This document shows positions 26,734-35,381 of a DNA stretch of 64,000 bases, piece after piece (positions within the stretch are counted from its first letter, which is position 1; every line of letters begins with the position of its first letter). This DNA comes from Xanthomonas arboricola pv. populi (GTDB lineage Bacteria; Pseudomonadota; Gammaproteobacteria; Xanthomonadales; Xanthomonadaceae). The notes beneath the pieces are model-generated. The model was not told the DNA's origin, did not search any database, and saw only the letters and a program-made list of their open reading frames with translations. The stretch is from contig NZ_MDEB01000003.1 in assembly GCF_002939945.1 (NCBI RefSeq), positions 252,547-316,546 on the forward strand, written 5' to 3'. A program made the translations under genes and the position numbers.

Positions 26734-27545
26734 GCGGATGGGGCGGGGCGCGTGAGTCCGCACGACCCCGAGCGTGCCCAGCCTGTGAGGCGCTGCTGCG
26801 CCGCATCGTGATGGATGCATGACCTGCGCTGCGTGTCGCCTGCGTCGGTGCCAGCAATGTCCGCAGAGCGGTCGTGAAGCGTCGTGGTATCGCGCCACGC
26901 AGGTGCGCCTCGACGAGTGGCCGAATCGGTGCATCCAACCCGGATCGCCGCGCTGCGGTCGCACGCTATCGGAGGCGCCGCCTGGTCGGGCCGAAGCGGC
27001 CCGGCATTGTCGAACCAGGCAGCGTAGCGCCAGCGCTCGCCCACTGTCGCGATTGAACCGGACAGGCGCAATCACGCCCCGTCTTCAGCGCAGTGGCATG
27101 TGATGCCGTACAAACCACGCGCCCCTGCGATGGCGTTGCCGCGACCCACCAATGACCGCCGCAACACCCATCCGTGTGCAGTTGTCACTGCGTAGCGTCC
27201 GGTAGCGCATGTGGATGCTTGAAAGCGCATTTGCCGCTACCGACTGCGCTCGAAAGCGCGCGTGAGCAAACCAGCATCGGTCTGCGTTTGCATGCATGAA
27301 AAACACATCTGCATACGGAAAAAAATAGCGCGCGCCGCAACCGTGTCCTGTCCCGGGTGTCCCTTGCTGTCTCTTTTGCATGTCCTGCAAGGAGAACACC
27401 GTGGCGCGTCAAAGTTTCAGTGATGGATAATTGTTTTATGTTTTAAATCGCGCGAAGAATGCGGCCCCCACGCACCGCTTTGCTGTTGTCGTCGCTCCGG
27501 CGCAGGCAGCACGCATCGCTTTTCCACTTCTTTGGGAGAGGCTGC
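26734..27545. other. Long gene-free interval before pectate lyase
   Basis: In these 812 bp the open frames on both strands are arginine-rich shadows with no recognisable similarity. The last 150 bp become AT-richer and hold the pectate lyase leader, including a possible ten-codon frame (27401-27430: GTG start, AAGGAG six bases upstream, TAA stop). No PIP box or clear -35/-10 could be assigned. Confidence 0.5.
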
Positions 27546-28607
27546 ATGATGATCAAGACATTCCAGGGTGCACTTGCGCTTGCACTGTCCGCTTGCGCTG
27601 CGGGCGCCATCGCCGGCCCGGTCGGGTACGGTGCCGCCACCACCGGCGGCGGCAGCAAGACACCGCTCAACGTAGCCACCTTCGAGGCGATGCAGGCCGC
27701 CATCGACAGTTATTCCGGCAGCGGCGGGTTGGTGCTCAACTACACCGGCAAGTTCGACTTCAACACCATCAAGGACGTCTGCGCACAGTGGAAATTGCCG
27801 GCCAAGACCGTGCAGATCAAGAACAAGAGCGACATCACCATCAAGGGTGCCAACGGCTCGTCGGCCAACTTCGGGCTCTGGGTGGTGGGCAATTCCAGCA
27901 ACGTCATCATCCAGAACATGACCATCGGCCTGCTGCAGGGCGGCGAAGATGCCGACTCGATTTCGTTGGAAGGCAATTCCAGCGGCTCGCCGTCCAAGAT
28001 CTGGGTCGACCACAACACCGTGTTCGCCTCGTTGACCAAGTGCTCGGGCGCTGGCGATGCGTCTTTCGATGGCGGCATCGACATGAAGAAGGGCGCTCAT
28101 CACGTCACCGTGTCCTACAACCACGTCTACAACTATCAGAAGGTCGCGCTCAACGGATACAGCGATAGCGACACCAAGAACTCGGCCGCACGCACCACCT
28201 ATCACCACAACCGTTTCGAGAACGTCGAATCGCGCGTGCCGCTGCAACGTCGTGGGCTGAGCCACATCTACAACAACTACTTCAACAACGTCACCACCTC
28301 GGGCATCAATGTGCGCATGGGCGGGGTGGCCAAGATCGAGTCCAACTACTTCGAGAACATCAAGAACCCGGTGACCTCGCGCGACAGCAGCGAGATCGGC
28401 TACTGGGACCTGATCAACAACTACGTCGGCGGCGGCATCACCTGGGGCACCCCGGATGGCAGCAAGCCTTACGCCAACGCCACCAACTGGATTACCACCA
28501 AGGTATTCCCCGAACCGCTGGGCTACACCTACAGCATCACCCCGGCCGCACAGGTCAAGGCCAAGGTGATCGCCACCGCCGGTGCAGGCACCAACCTGGC
28601 CGAGTAA
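27546..28607 (+). CDS. Secreted pectate lyase, polysaccharide lyase family 1
   Basis: It cleaves de-esterified polygalacturonate of plant cell walls by beta-elimination using Ca2+. The 353-residue precursor has a signal peptide (MMIKTFQGALALALSACAAGAIA). The PL1 parallel beta-helix markers are present: KIWVDHNTVF, GGIDMKKGAHHVTVSYNHV (Ca2+-binding acids) and the catalytic-arginine segment ENVESRVPLQRRG. GAGAGG-type purines lie just before the ATG at 27546; a longer upstream frame has no similarity. It is expected to leave by type II secretion. It is monocistronic with a downstream hairpin. Confidence 0.95.
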   Translation: MMIKTFQGALALALSACAAGAIAGPVGYGAATTGGGSKTPLNVATFEAMQAAIDSYSGSGGLVLNYTGKFDFNTIKDVCAQWKLPAKTVQIKNKSDITIKGANGSSANFGLWVVGNSSNVIIQNMTIGLLQGGEDADSISLEGNSSGSPSKIWVDHNTVFASLTKCSGAGDASFDGGIDMKKGAHHVTVSYNHVYNYQKVALNGYSDSDTKNSAARTTYHHNRFENVESRVPLQRRGLSHIYNNYFNNVTTSGINVRMGGVAKIESNYFENIKNPVTSRDSSEIGYWDLINNYVGGGITWGTPDGSKPYANATNWITTKVFPEPLGYTYSITPAAQVKAKVIATAGAGTNLAE

Positions 28608-28632
28608 GCGGCAACGGGTTGCGGTCGCACGG

Positions 28633-28653
28633 ATCCCCGGCCTGTCCGGGGAT
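28633..28653 (+). terminator. Hairpin after pectate lyase
   Basis: ATCCCCGG pairs with CCGGGGAT across the loop CCTGT, 25 bp past the stop codon. It is followed by a TCGTGTCTGTG stretch without a real T run. It is a likely terminator for the lyase transcript. Confidence 0.55.
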
Positions 28654-28876
28654 TCGTGTCTGTGGGGTGCGGCATGCAGACGATTCGCGCATCGCCCGCG
28701 TATAGCCAGGCACGGCGGTCACTGGTTGTTGCGCACCTGGAGGTGAATCCCCAGGCGGTGGATGCAGGCAAGAGCGCTTCGGGCCGATCGACTCCCGCTC
28801 CCGGGCCGGCGTCAAGAGGCGCGGCAGGCGCCGCGACGCGGTATCGTGTCGCGATCCCATCCATCCAAGCCCGTCC

Positions 28877-30265
28877 ATGCCGCTTCCGACCGATCCCGTT
28901 GCTGAGCACGCTCCGTCCGCCGCGCCCGCGTTGCGCCATGCGCTGAAACCGCGGCAATTGATGATGATGGGCCTGGGCACGGCGATCGGCGCCGGACTGT
29001 TTCTGGGCTCGGGCGTGGGGATCCACGCGGCGGGGCCGGCAGTGCTGGTGTCGTACCTGATCGCCGGAGCGCTGGTGATCATCGTGATGAACGCGCTGGG
29101 CGAAATGGCCGCCTCCAAGCCGGCCAGCGGTGCATTTTCGGTGTATGCAGCCGACGCGATGGGGCCGACCGCCGGTGCGACGGTGGGCTGGTTGTGGTGG
29201 CTGCAGATCGTGGTGGTGATCGCCGCCGAAGCGGTCGGTGCAGCGGGCCTGCTCGCCTCGGTCTGGCCGGCGTTGTCGGTGCCGTTGCTGGCGGTGGTGT
29301 TCATGGCCACCTTCACTGCGATCAATCTGCTCGGCGTGCGTAATTTCGGCGAGTTCGAATTCTGGTTCGCCATCCTCAAGGTCGTTGCGATCGTGGTGTT
29401 TCTGCTGATCGGCGTGGCCTTGCTGGCCGGCTGGTTGCCCGGCGTGGCGTCGCCGGGGGTGTCCAACTTCACCCGGAACGGCGGATTCGCGCCGAAGGGA
29501 CTGGCCGGCATCGGTTCGGCGCTGCTGGTGGTGGTGTTCGCCTTCGGCGGCACCGAAATCGTGGCAGTGGCCGCTGCGGAAACCGCCGACCCGGGCCGCA
29601 GCCTGGCACGCACGATTCGTACCGTGGCCTGGCGCATCCTGGTGTTCTACATCGGCTCGATCAGCGTGATCGTGGCGGTGGTGCCGTGGACCAGCGCGAC
29701 GCTCAGCTCGCCGTTCGCTGCCGTGCTGGAGGTGGCGCGCATTCCCGGCGCGGCCACCGCCATGACCCTGGTCGCCGTGGTGGCGTTGTTGTCGGCGCTC
29801 AACGCCAATCTGTACGGCGCCTCGCGGATGATCTTCTCGCTGGCGCAGCGCGGCGAAGCGCCGCGGTTGCTCGGCAGGACCAGCGGCGAGCAGGTGCCGC
29901 TGGTGGCGGTGATCGCCAGCGTGCTGTTCGGTTTTGCCGCGGCGGCGCTGGAATTGCTGTACCCCAATAAGGTGTTGCCGATGCTGCTCAACATCGTCGG
30001 TGCCACCTGTCTGCTGGTGTGGACCATCTCTCTGCTGTCGCAACTGATCCTGCGCGCACGCGCCGACCGCGCCGGCATCGCGTTGCCGTTCCGCATGCGG
30101 GGTTACCCGTTTCTGACCTTGCTGGCCTTGGCGATCCTGGCAGTGATCTTCGTGCTGCTGGCGTCGTCTGCGGACACCCGCGCGCAGTTCCTGTCGATGG
30201 TCGGTTTGACTGCCTTCATTGCGGTGGTCAGCGAGCTTGCCCGGCGGACGCGCAGCGCCGCCTAG
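28877..30265 (+). CDS. Amino acid permease, AAT-type APC family
   Basis: This 462-residue inner-membrane protein has the AAT-family start LKPRQLMMMGLGTAIGAGLFLGSG, followed by NALGEMAASKPASGAFSVYA and FAFGGTEIVAVAAAETADP. These match the proline/GABA/aromatic amino acid permeases (ProY, GabP, AroP). The exact substrate is unknown. The ATG at 28877 gives a soluble N-terminus of about 20 residues. It stands alone between pectate lyase and the oxidase genes. Confidence 0.92.
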   Translation: MPLPTDPVAEHAPSAAPALRHALKPRQLMMMGLGTAIGAGLFLGSGVGIHAAGPAVLVSYLIAGALVIIVMNALGEMAASKPASGAFSVYAADAMGPTAGATVGWLWWLQIVVVIAAEAVGAAGLLASVWPALSVPLLAVVFMATFTAINLLGVRNFGEFEFWFAILKVVAIVVFLLIGVALLAGWLPGVASPGVSNFTRNGGFAPKGLAGIGSALLVVVFAFGGTEIVAVAAAETADPGRSLARTIRTVAWRILVFYIGSISVIVAVVPWTSATLSSPFAAVLEVARIPGAATAMTLVAVVALLSALNANLYGASRMIFSLAQRGEAPRLLGRTSGEQVPLVAVIASVLFGFAAAALELLYPNKVLPMLLNIVGATCLLVWTISLLSQLILRARADRAGIALPFRMRGYPFLTLLALAILAVIFVLLASSADTRAQFLSMVGLTAFIAVVSELARRTRSAA

Positions 30266-30327
30266 CATGCTGCAGCGCCTTGCATGCGTACCGTCTGGCG
30301 GCAGGACAGGCGCGACGGTTTGACGCA

Positions 30328-30348
30328 GATGCGACCCCGTGTCGCATC
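30328..30348. promoter_or_regulatory. Inverted repeat between permease and cydA
   Basis: GATGCGAC and GTCGCATC flank a five-base spacer. It lies 62 bp after the permease stop and 130 bp before cydA. It could be a terminator of the permease (no T run) or an operator for the oxidase. It does not match the FNR/ANR half-site TTGAT. Confidence 0.4.
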
Positions 30349-30478
30349 GGGAACCTGCTCGAGCTTCCCTATCATGATGCGGTAGCGCAGGCGGTTGCGA
30401 TCGACCACCGCAGCGAGTCTCGGCGATCGATCTGCACCCGGTACGCTGCGGTCTCCCCGTTTTCCTGGAGGATTCTCC

Positions 30479-31876
30479 ATGGATGCCTTGCTGTTATCGC
30501 GGATCCAGTTCGGATTCGTCATCGCATTCCACGTGCTGTTTCCCGCCTTCACCATCGGGCTGTCCAGCCTGCTGGCTTTTCTCGAATGGCGCTGGCGGCG
30601 CACCCGGCTGCCGGTGTGGCGCGAGCTGTATTTCTTCTGGCAGAAGATCTTCGCGGTGTCGTTCGGCATGGGCGTGGTCAGCGGCATCGTGATGGCCTTC
30701 CAGTTCGGTGCCAACTGGCCGGAGCTGAGCCGGATCGCCGGCAGCGTGATCGGCCCGTTGCTGAGCTACGAAGTGTTGACCGCGTTCTTCCTCGAAGCCA
30801 GTTTCCTGGGCGTGATGATGTTCGGCTGGGGGCGCATTTCCGAGCGTCTGCATTTCTTCGCAACCTGCATGGTGGCGCTGGGCACGCTGTTTTCCACATT
30901 CTGGATCCTGTCGTCCAACAGCTGGCTGCAGACCCCGGCCGGCTATGAGGTGGTCGACGGCATCGTGCATCCGGTGGCGTGGCTGAAGATCATCTTCAAT
31001 CCCTCGTTCCCGTACCGGCTTGCGCACATGGCGCTGGGCTCGTTCATCACCACCTGCTTCGTGGTCGGTGCGGTGGGGGCGTGGTATCTGCATCGCGGCG
31101 TGCACCGCGAGGCCGGGCTGCGCATGCTCAAGCTGGCGGTGGCCTTCGCGGCGATCACCGTGCCGCTGCAGATCTTCGTCGGCGACATGCATGGCCTGAA
31201 CACGCTCAAGCACCAGCCGATGAAGATCGCGGCGATGGAAGCGCACTGGCATGACGAGGGCCAGGACAAGGGCTTGCCGCTGGTGCTGTTCGCCTTGCCC
31301 AACGCGCAGGCCGAGCGCAACGATGACGAGGTGGCGATCCCGCGCCTGGGCAGCCTGATCCTGACCCACAGTCTGGAAGGCAGCATCAAGTCGTTGACCT
31401 CGGTGCCGCCCGCCGATCGCCCGCCGGTGATGCCGGTGTTCTTCGCCTTCCGTATCATGGTCGGGCTGGGCTCGTTGATGCTGCTGGTGGCCTGGGTCTC
31501 GGCGTTCGCCTGGTGGCGCGGCAAGTTATTGCAGTGGCGCTGGCTGCTGGCGACCTGGCGCTGGATGTTGCCGAGCGGCTTCATCGCGCTGGTGTCGGGC
31601 TGGTTCGTCACCGAGATGGGGCGGCAGCCATATGTGGTCTACGGCCTGTTGCGCACCGGCGATGCAGTGGGCCCGCAATCGACGCTGATGACCGCGATCT
31701 CGCTGGCGGTGTACGTGGTCGGCTATGCCTTCGTGTTCGGCTGGGGCATCTGGTACCTGGTCAAGATCGGCAAGATCGGGCCGACCCCGCATGACGCGCC
31801 GCAGCTGGACCACGGCGAACACACGCCGGCACGCCCGCTGTCGGCGGCCGATGAACCGATCGACGGAGCCGCATGA
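30479..31876 (+). CDS. cydA: Cytochrome bd-type quinol oxidase subunit I (CIO type)
   Basis: It oxidises ubiquinol and reduces oxygen to water in the inner membrane. The 465-residue length and short Q loop indicate the cyanide-insensitive CioA branch and not E. coli CydA (522 residues). Heme ligands can be seen: His18 (AFHVLFP), a second His in RLAHMALGSF and Met in EMGRQPYVV. The acidic LTAFFLEASFLG is conserved. GGAGGA sits seven bases before the ATG at 30479. It overlaps cydB by four bases. No cydX-like small subunit gene is evident downstream. Confidence 0.95.
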   Translation: MDALLLSRIQFGFVIAFHVLFPAFTIGLSSLLAFLEWRWRRTRLPVWRELYFFWQKIFAVSFGMGVVSGIVMAFQFGANWPELSRIAGSVIGPLLSYEVLTAFFLEASFLGVMMFGWGRISERLHFFATCMVALGTLFSTFWILSSNSWLQTPAGYEVVDGIVHPVAWLKIIFNPSFPYRLAHMALGSFITTCFVVGAVGAWYLHRGVHREAGLRMLKLAVAFAAITVPLQIFVGDMHGLNTLKHQPMKIAAMEAHWHDEGQDKGLPLVLFALPNAQAERNDDEVAIPRLGSLILTHSLEGSIKSLTSVPPADRPPVMPVFFAFRIMVGLGSLMLLVAWVSAFAWWRGKLLQWRWLLATWRWMLPSGFIALVSGWFVTEMGRQPYVVYGLLRTGDAVGPQSTLMTAISLAVYVVGYAFVFGWGIWYLVKIGKIGPTPHDAPQLDHGEHTPARPLSAADEPIDGAA

Positions 31877-32892
31877 TGGACATGAGCAGCGTATTGCCGG
31901 TGGCGTGGTTCGCCGTGATCGGCTTCGGGGTGCTGATGTACGTGGTGCTGGACGGCTTCGTGCTCGGCATCGGCATCCTGGCGCCGTTTCGCAAGGACGA
32001 AGCGCAGCTGGACCTGATGATGAACACCGCCGCGCCGATCTGGGACGGCAACGAGACCTGGCTGGTGCTGGGCGGGGCAGGGCTGCTGGCGGCGTTTCCC
32101 AAAGCGTATGCGGTGATTCTGTCGGCGCTGTATCTGCCGGTGTTGTTGATGGTGATGGCGCTGGTGTTCCGCGGCGTGGCGTTCGAGTTCCGCTTCAAGG
32201 CGCATCGCTCGCGGCGGCTGTGGAGCAATGCCTTCGCTGCCGGCTCGATCCTGGCGACGTTTGCGCAGGGCGTGATCCTGGGCGCGCTGGTGCAGGGCCT
32301 GCCGATCGAAGACGACCGCTATGTCGGCGGCATCTGGGGCTGGTTCAGTCCCTTCGCGATGTTGACCGGCGCGGCGCTGGTGTTCGGCTACGCCCTGCTC
32401 GGCAGCACCTGGCTGATCCTCAAGACCGAAGGCCATGGGCAACAGCTCGCGCGCCAGTTGAGCCGGCCGTTGACCATCAGCGTGTTGATCTTTATCGGCC
32501 TGGTCAGCGCGTGGTTGCCGTCGCTGCAATCGCATGTGATGGACCGCTGGTTCAGCGGTGCGCATTACCTGTGGCTGGTGCCGGTGCCGGTGCTGGTCGC
32601 CATCGTGGGGTTCGCGCTCTGGCGTTGTACCGACGTGGGGCGGCCGGATACGCCGCCATTCCTGTTGGCGATGGGCCTGTTCGTGCTCGGCTTTCTCGGC
32701 CTGGTGCTGGGCATGTGGCCGTATCTGGTGCCGCCGGTCTACACCATCTGGCAGGCCGCCGCGCCGTCGTCTTCGCAGTTGTTCGCGCTGATCGGCCTGG
32801 TGGTGTTGCTGCCGCTGATCCTGGGTTACACGGTATGGTCGTATCGCGTGTTCCGCGGCAAGGTCACCGCGGATACCGGGTACCACCATTGA
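31873..32892 (+). CDS. cydB: Cytochrome bd-type quinol oxidase subunit II (CIO type)
   Basis: This 339-residue integral membrane partner of CydA has about eight helices. Family segments present are PIWDGNETWLVLGGAGLLAAFPKAYA and PYLVPPVYTIWQAA. The N-terminal motif normally read as DGFDLG is DGFVLG here, with the acidic residue replaced by valine. The ATG at 31873 overlaps the cydA stop and a second ATG follows directly. It is the last gene of the oxidase operon. Confidence 0.95.
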   Translation: MMDMSSVLPVAWFAVIGFGVLMYVVLDGFVLGIGILAPFRKDEAQLDLMMNTAAPIWDGNETWLVLGGAGLLAAFPKAYAVILSALYLPVLLMVMALVFRGVAFEFRFKAHRSRRLWSNAFAAGSILATFAQGVILGALVQGLPIEDDRYVGGIWGWFSPFAMLTGAALVFGYALLGSTWLILKTEGHGQQLARQLSRPLTISVLIFIGLVSAWLPSLQSHVMDRWFSGAHYLWLVPVPVLVAIVGFALWRCTDVGRPDTPPFLLAMGLFVLGFLGLVLGMWPYLVPPVYTIWQAAAPSSSQLFALIGLVVLLPLILGYTVWSYRVFRGKVTADTGYHH

Positions 32893-32929
32893 TCGAGCGC
32901 AGACCGCATCCGCGCGATGCGCCGCCCGC

Positions 32930-33727
32930 TCAGCGCAGGCGCTGCTTGAACATCCACTCCCACATCGCCGGGTCCGCGTAGGTCGCGTCCCAGGCGTTGT
33001 GGTTACCGTCCGGATATTCGCTGTAGCGCACGTTGGCACCGATGCCTTTGGCGGCGCGGTACAGCGCACGGTCGTCGTGCGGTGGCACCGAGTCGTCCTT
33101 GGCGCCATGGAACATCCAGATCGGCACGTGCCTGAGCTGGGTGACCGCAGCGGTATACGGGTCGGCTTCCTTGGCCACCAGGCTGACATAGAGCGTGCGA
33201 CGCTCGTCGCGGGGCGCCTTGAGCGCACCGCAGATCGGCACGATCGCGGCAAACCGCTGCGGCTGCATCAGCCCAATTTCCCAGGCGCCATAACCGCCCA
33301 TCGAGATGCCGGTGAGATAGGTACGCTGCGGGTCCGCATCGAATTCGGCACTGGCCGCATCCAGCGCGGCGATCGCCATGCGTGCATTGATGCCCAGCCA
33401 CTCCTCGTCGTCGGGCACCTGCGGCAACACCACCAGGGCGGGGAACTCGGCGGTGTGTTCGCTCAGGTACGGGCCAACGCCCACTTCGGCCTGATCGCGC
33501 CCGTTGTCGCCGCGTTCGCCCGAGCCATGCAGGAACAGCACGATCGGGCGCGGTTGCGGCGCCTTGGAGGTCGGCACGAACACCTGATAGCGGTAGAGCC
33601 GTCCTTCCAGCTGCAGCGTGCGGGTGACGAAATGGCCGCGGCGTCCGTCGTGGTGGCGCTCAGCCATGCTGGAACAGCCGGCCAGTACCAGTGCAAGAAT
33701 CGCAAGAACAAGACAACGACGGATCAC
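32930..33727 (-). CDS. Lipoprotein alpha/beta hydrolase (prolyl-oligopeptidase/LpqC-like esterase)
   Basis: The 265-residue product has a lipoprotein signal ending LVLAGC (Cys18). A hydrolase domain follows with FLHGSGERG, the nucleophile Ser142 in GISMGGYG, and Asp211 or 212 and His243 in DDSVPP and DGNHNAW. The GTG at 33727 is chosen because AGGAGG lies five bases upstream on the coding strand. It resembles poly- or feruloyl-esterase-type enzymes; the substrate is unknown. It is convergent with cydB and 149 bp downstream of mgtE. Confidence 0.85.
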   Translation of the reverse strand: MIRRCLVLAILALVLAGCSSMAERHHDGRRGHFVTRTLQLEGRLYRYQVFVPTSKAPQPRPIVLFLHGSGERGDNGRDQAEVGVGPYLSEHTAEFPALVVLPQVPDDEEWLGINARMAIAALDAASAEFDADPQRTYLTGISMGGYGAWEIGLMQPQRFAAIVPICGALKAPRDERRTLYVSLVAKEADPYTAAVTQLRHVPIWMFHGAKDDSVPPHDDRALYRAAKGIGANVRYSEYPDGNHNAWDATYADPAMWEWMFKQRLR

Positions 33728-33876
33728 GCCCACCTCCTGACCGATGACATACCCGCAGTATCGCCGCAGGCAGGCGTGCTGGCATGTCGCATTGCGGCGA
33801 TTTCTGCCGAATCTTCGTCCGATCCTTGCCGCTGTGTGCCCGGCACGAAGTTCGGCGCAATTGCCGGACACGACGG

Positions 33877-35238
33877 CTACGGCAGCAGGATCAGCGTCGC
33901 CAGGCCGAGGAAGCTCAGAAACCCCATCACGTCGGTCAGCGTGGTCAGGATCACGCCACCGGCCAATGCCGGATCGAAGCCCAGCCGTTTCAGCGTCACC
34001 GGGACCAGTACCCCACCGAACGCGGCGGTGAGCATGTTCAAGGTCAGCGCGGTGCCGATCACCAGCGACAGCATCGGCTGCTGGAACCAGGCCAGCACGA
34101 TCAGGCCCAGGCCCACGCCCAGCACCAGGCCGTTGATCAGCGCGACGGTGAGCTCCTTCTTGAGCAAGGTCATCACGTTGGAAGAGCCGATCTGGCCCAG
34201 TGCCAGGCCGCGCACCATCAGGGCCAGCACCTGGGTGCCGGCGTTGCCGCCCATGCCGGCGACGATCGGCATCAGCGCCGCCAGTGCCACCAGCTTCTCG
34301 ATCGTGCCTTCGAATCGGCTGACCACGCTGGACGCAAGGAACGCGGTGCACAGGTTGATGCCCAGCCAGATCAGGCGGCGGCGGAATGCGCGCCGCGCCG
34401 GGCTGAACATATCCTCGTCCTCGTCCAGACCGGCTGCGCTCATGGCCTGGTGTTCGGCCTGTTCGCGGATGATGTCGACCACGTCGTCGATGGTGATGCG
34501 GCCGAGCAGGATGTTGTTGTCGTCCACCACCGGCGCGGAGATCCAGTCGTGATCCGAGAAGCGCCGCGCGACCTCGTCGGAGCCATCGCCGACATCGATC
34601 GCCGGTTGTTCGTCGTCGATCAGGCGATTGACCGGCGTGCTGTCCTCATGCGTGACCAGCGCGGCCAGCGACACCCGGCCCAGGTACTGATGGCGCCGGC
34701 TCACCACGTACAGGTGATCGGTGTGATCGGGTAGTTCGCCGCGCAGGCGCAGATAGCGCAGCACCACATCGACATTGACGTCGGCGCGCACCGTCACCAC
34801 ATCCGGATTCATCAGGCGGCCGGCGGTGTCTTCCGGATACGACAGCACCTGCTCGAGCCGCTCGCGGTTCTCGCGGTCCATCGACTTGAGCACTTCGTCG
34901 ATGACGGTGTCGGGCAGGTCTTCGACCAGATTGGCCAGATCGTCGATGTCGAGGTCTTCGACCGCGGCGACGATCTCGTCGGTGTCCATGTCGGCCAGCA
35001 GGCTTTCGCGCACTTCATCGCCGACATGCAACAGCACTTCGCCGTCGTCTTCCGGGTCGACCAGCCCCCACACCACTTCGCGCTTGCCGGGCGGCAGCGA
35101 CTCCAGCAGGTTGCCGATCTCGGCCGGCGCCAACGTATTGACCAGCCGTCGTACCGGGCCCAGGCGTCCGCTATCGAGCGCATCGGACAGCAATCGCAGC
35201 TGGCGCGCGGTCTTGTCGTGGCGGACGGCTTCGGCCAT
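33877..35238 (-). CDS. mgtE: Magnesium transporter MgtE
   Basis: The 453-residue inner-membrane Mg2+ channel has the standard order. An acidic MgtE N-domain occupies about residues 1-130 (MDTDEIVAAVEDLDIDDLANLVEDLP). Two CBS domains lie at about 135-260 (LYVVSRRHQYLGRVSL; HDWISAPVVDDNNILLGRITIDDVVD). Five helices at about 290-453 include the pore segment VAGMGGNAGTQ. N and CBS domains close the pore when Mg2+ is high. It lies after the PTS block on the same strand, 143 bp from ptsI. Confidence 0.95.
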   Translation of the reverse strand: MAEAVRHDKTARQLRLLSDALDSGRLGPVRRLVNTLAPAEIGNLLESLPPGKREVVWGLVDPEDDGEVLLHVGDEVRESLLADMDTDEIVAAVEDLDIDDLANLVEDLPDTVIDEVLKSMDRENRERLEQVLSYPEDTAGRLMNPDVVTVRADVNVDVVLRYLRLRGELPDHTDHLYVVSRRHQYLGRVSLAALVTHEDSTPVNRLIDDEQPAIDVGDGSDEVARRFSDHDWISAPVVDDNNILLGRITIDDVVDIIREQAEHQAMSAAGLDEDEDMFSPARRAFRRRLIWLGINLCTAFLASSVVSRFEGTIEKLVALAALMPIVAGMGGNAGTQVLALMVRGLALGQIGSSNVMTLLKKELTVALINGLVLGVGLGLIVLAWFQQPMLSLVIGTALTLNMLTAAFGGVLVPVTLKRLGFDPALAGGVILTTLTDVMGFLSFLGLATLILLP

Positions 35239-35381
35239 GCGCGGCTCCCTGGAAGAGTGGACACGTCCCGATGGAAGACGCGGTGCTGAGTCAGCACGGC
35301 ATTATCGCTTGCGCATGGTGACGAAACATACAGTGCCGCTCGCAACGCGCTTGAACATCGCCTGCGCGATGACGCAATCAC

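Noticed and set aside
27085-27399. Minus-strand frame of 104 codons upstream of pectate lyase
   Set aside because: No ribosome site, no family similarity and unlikely His/Arg/Cys content; treated as non-coding.
28529-30268. Minus-strand frame of 579 codons opposite the amino acid permease
   Set aside because: Antisense shadow in GC-rich DNA; His/Gln/Arg composition and no motif.
30328-30348. FNR/ANR box for the oxidase genes
   Set aside because: The dyad GATGCGAC/GTCGCATC does not contain TTGAT-N4-ATCAA; kept only as an unassigned inverted repeat.
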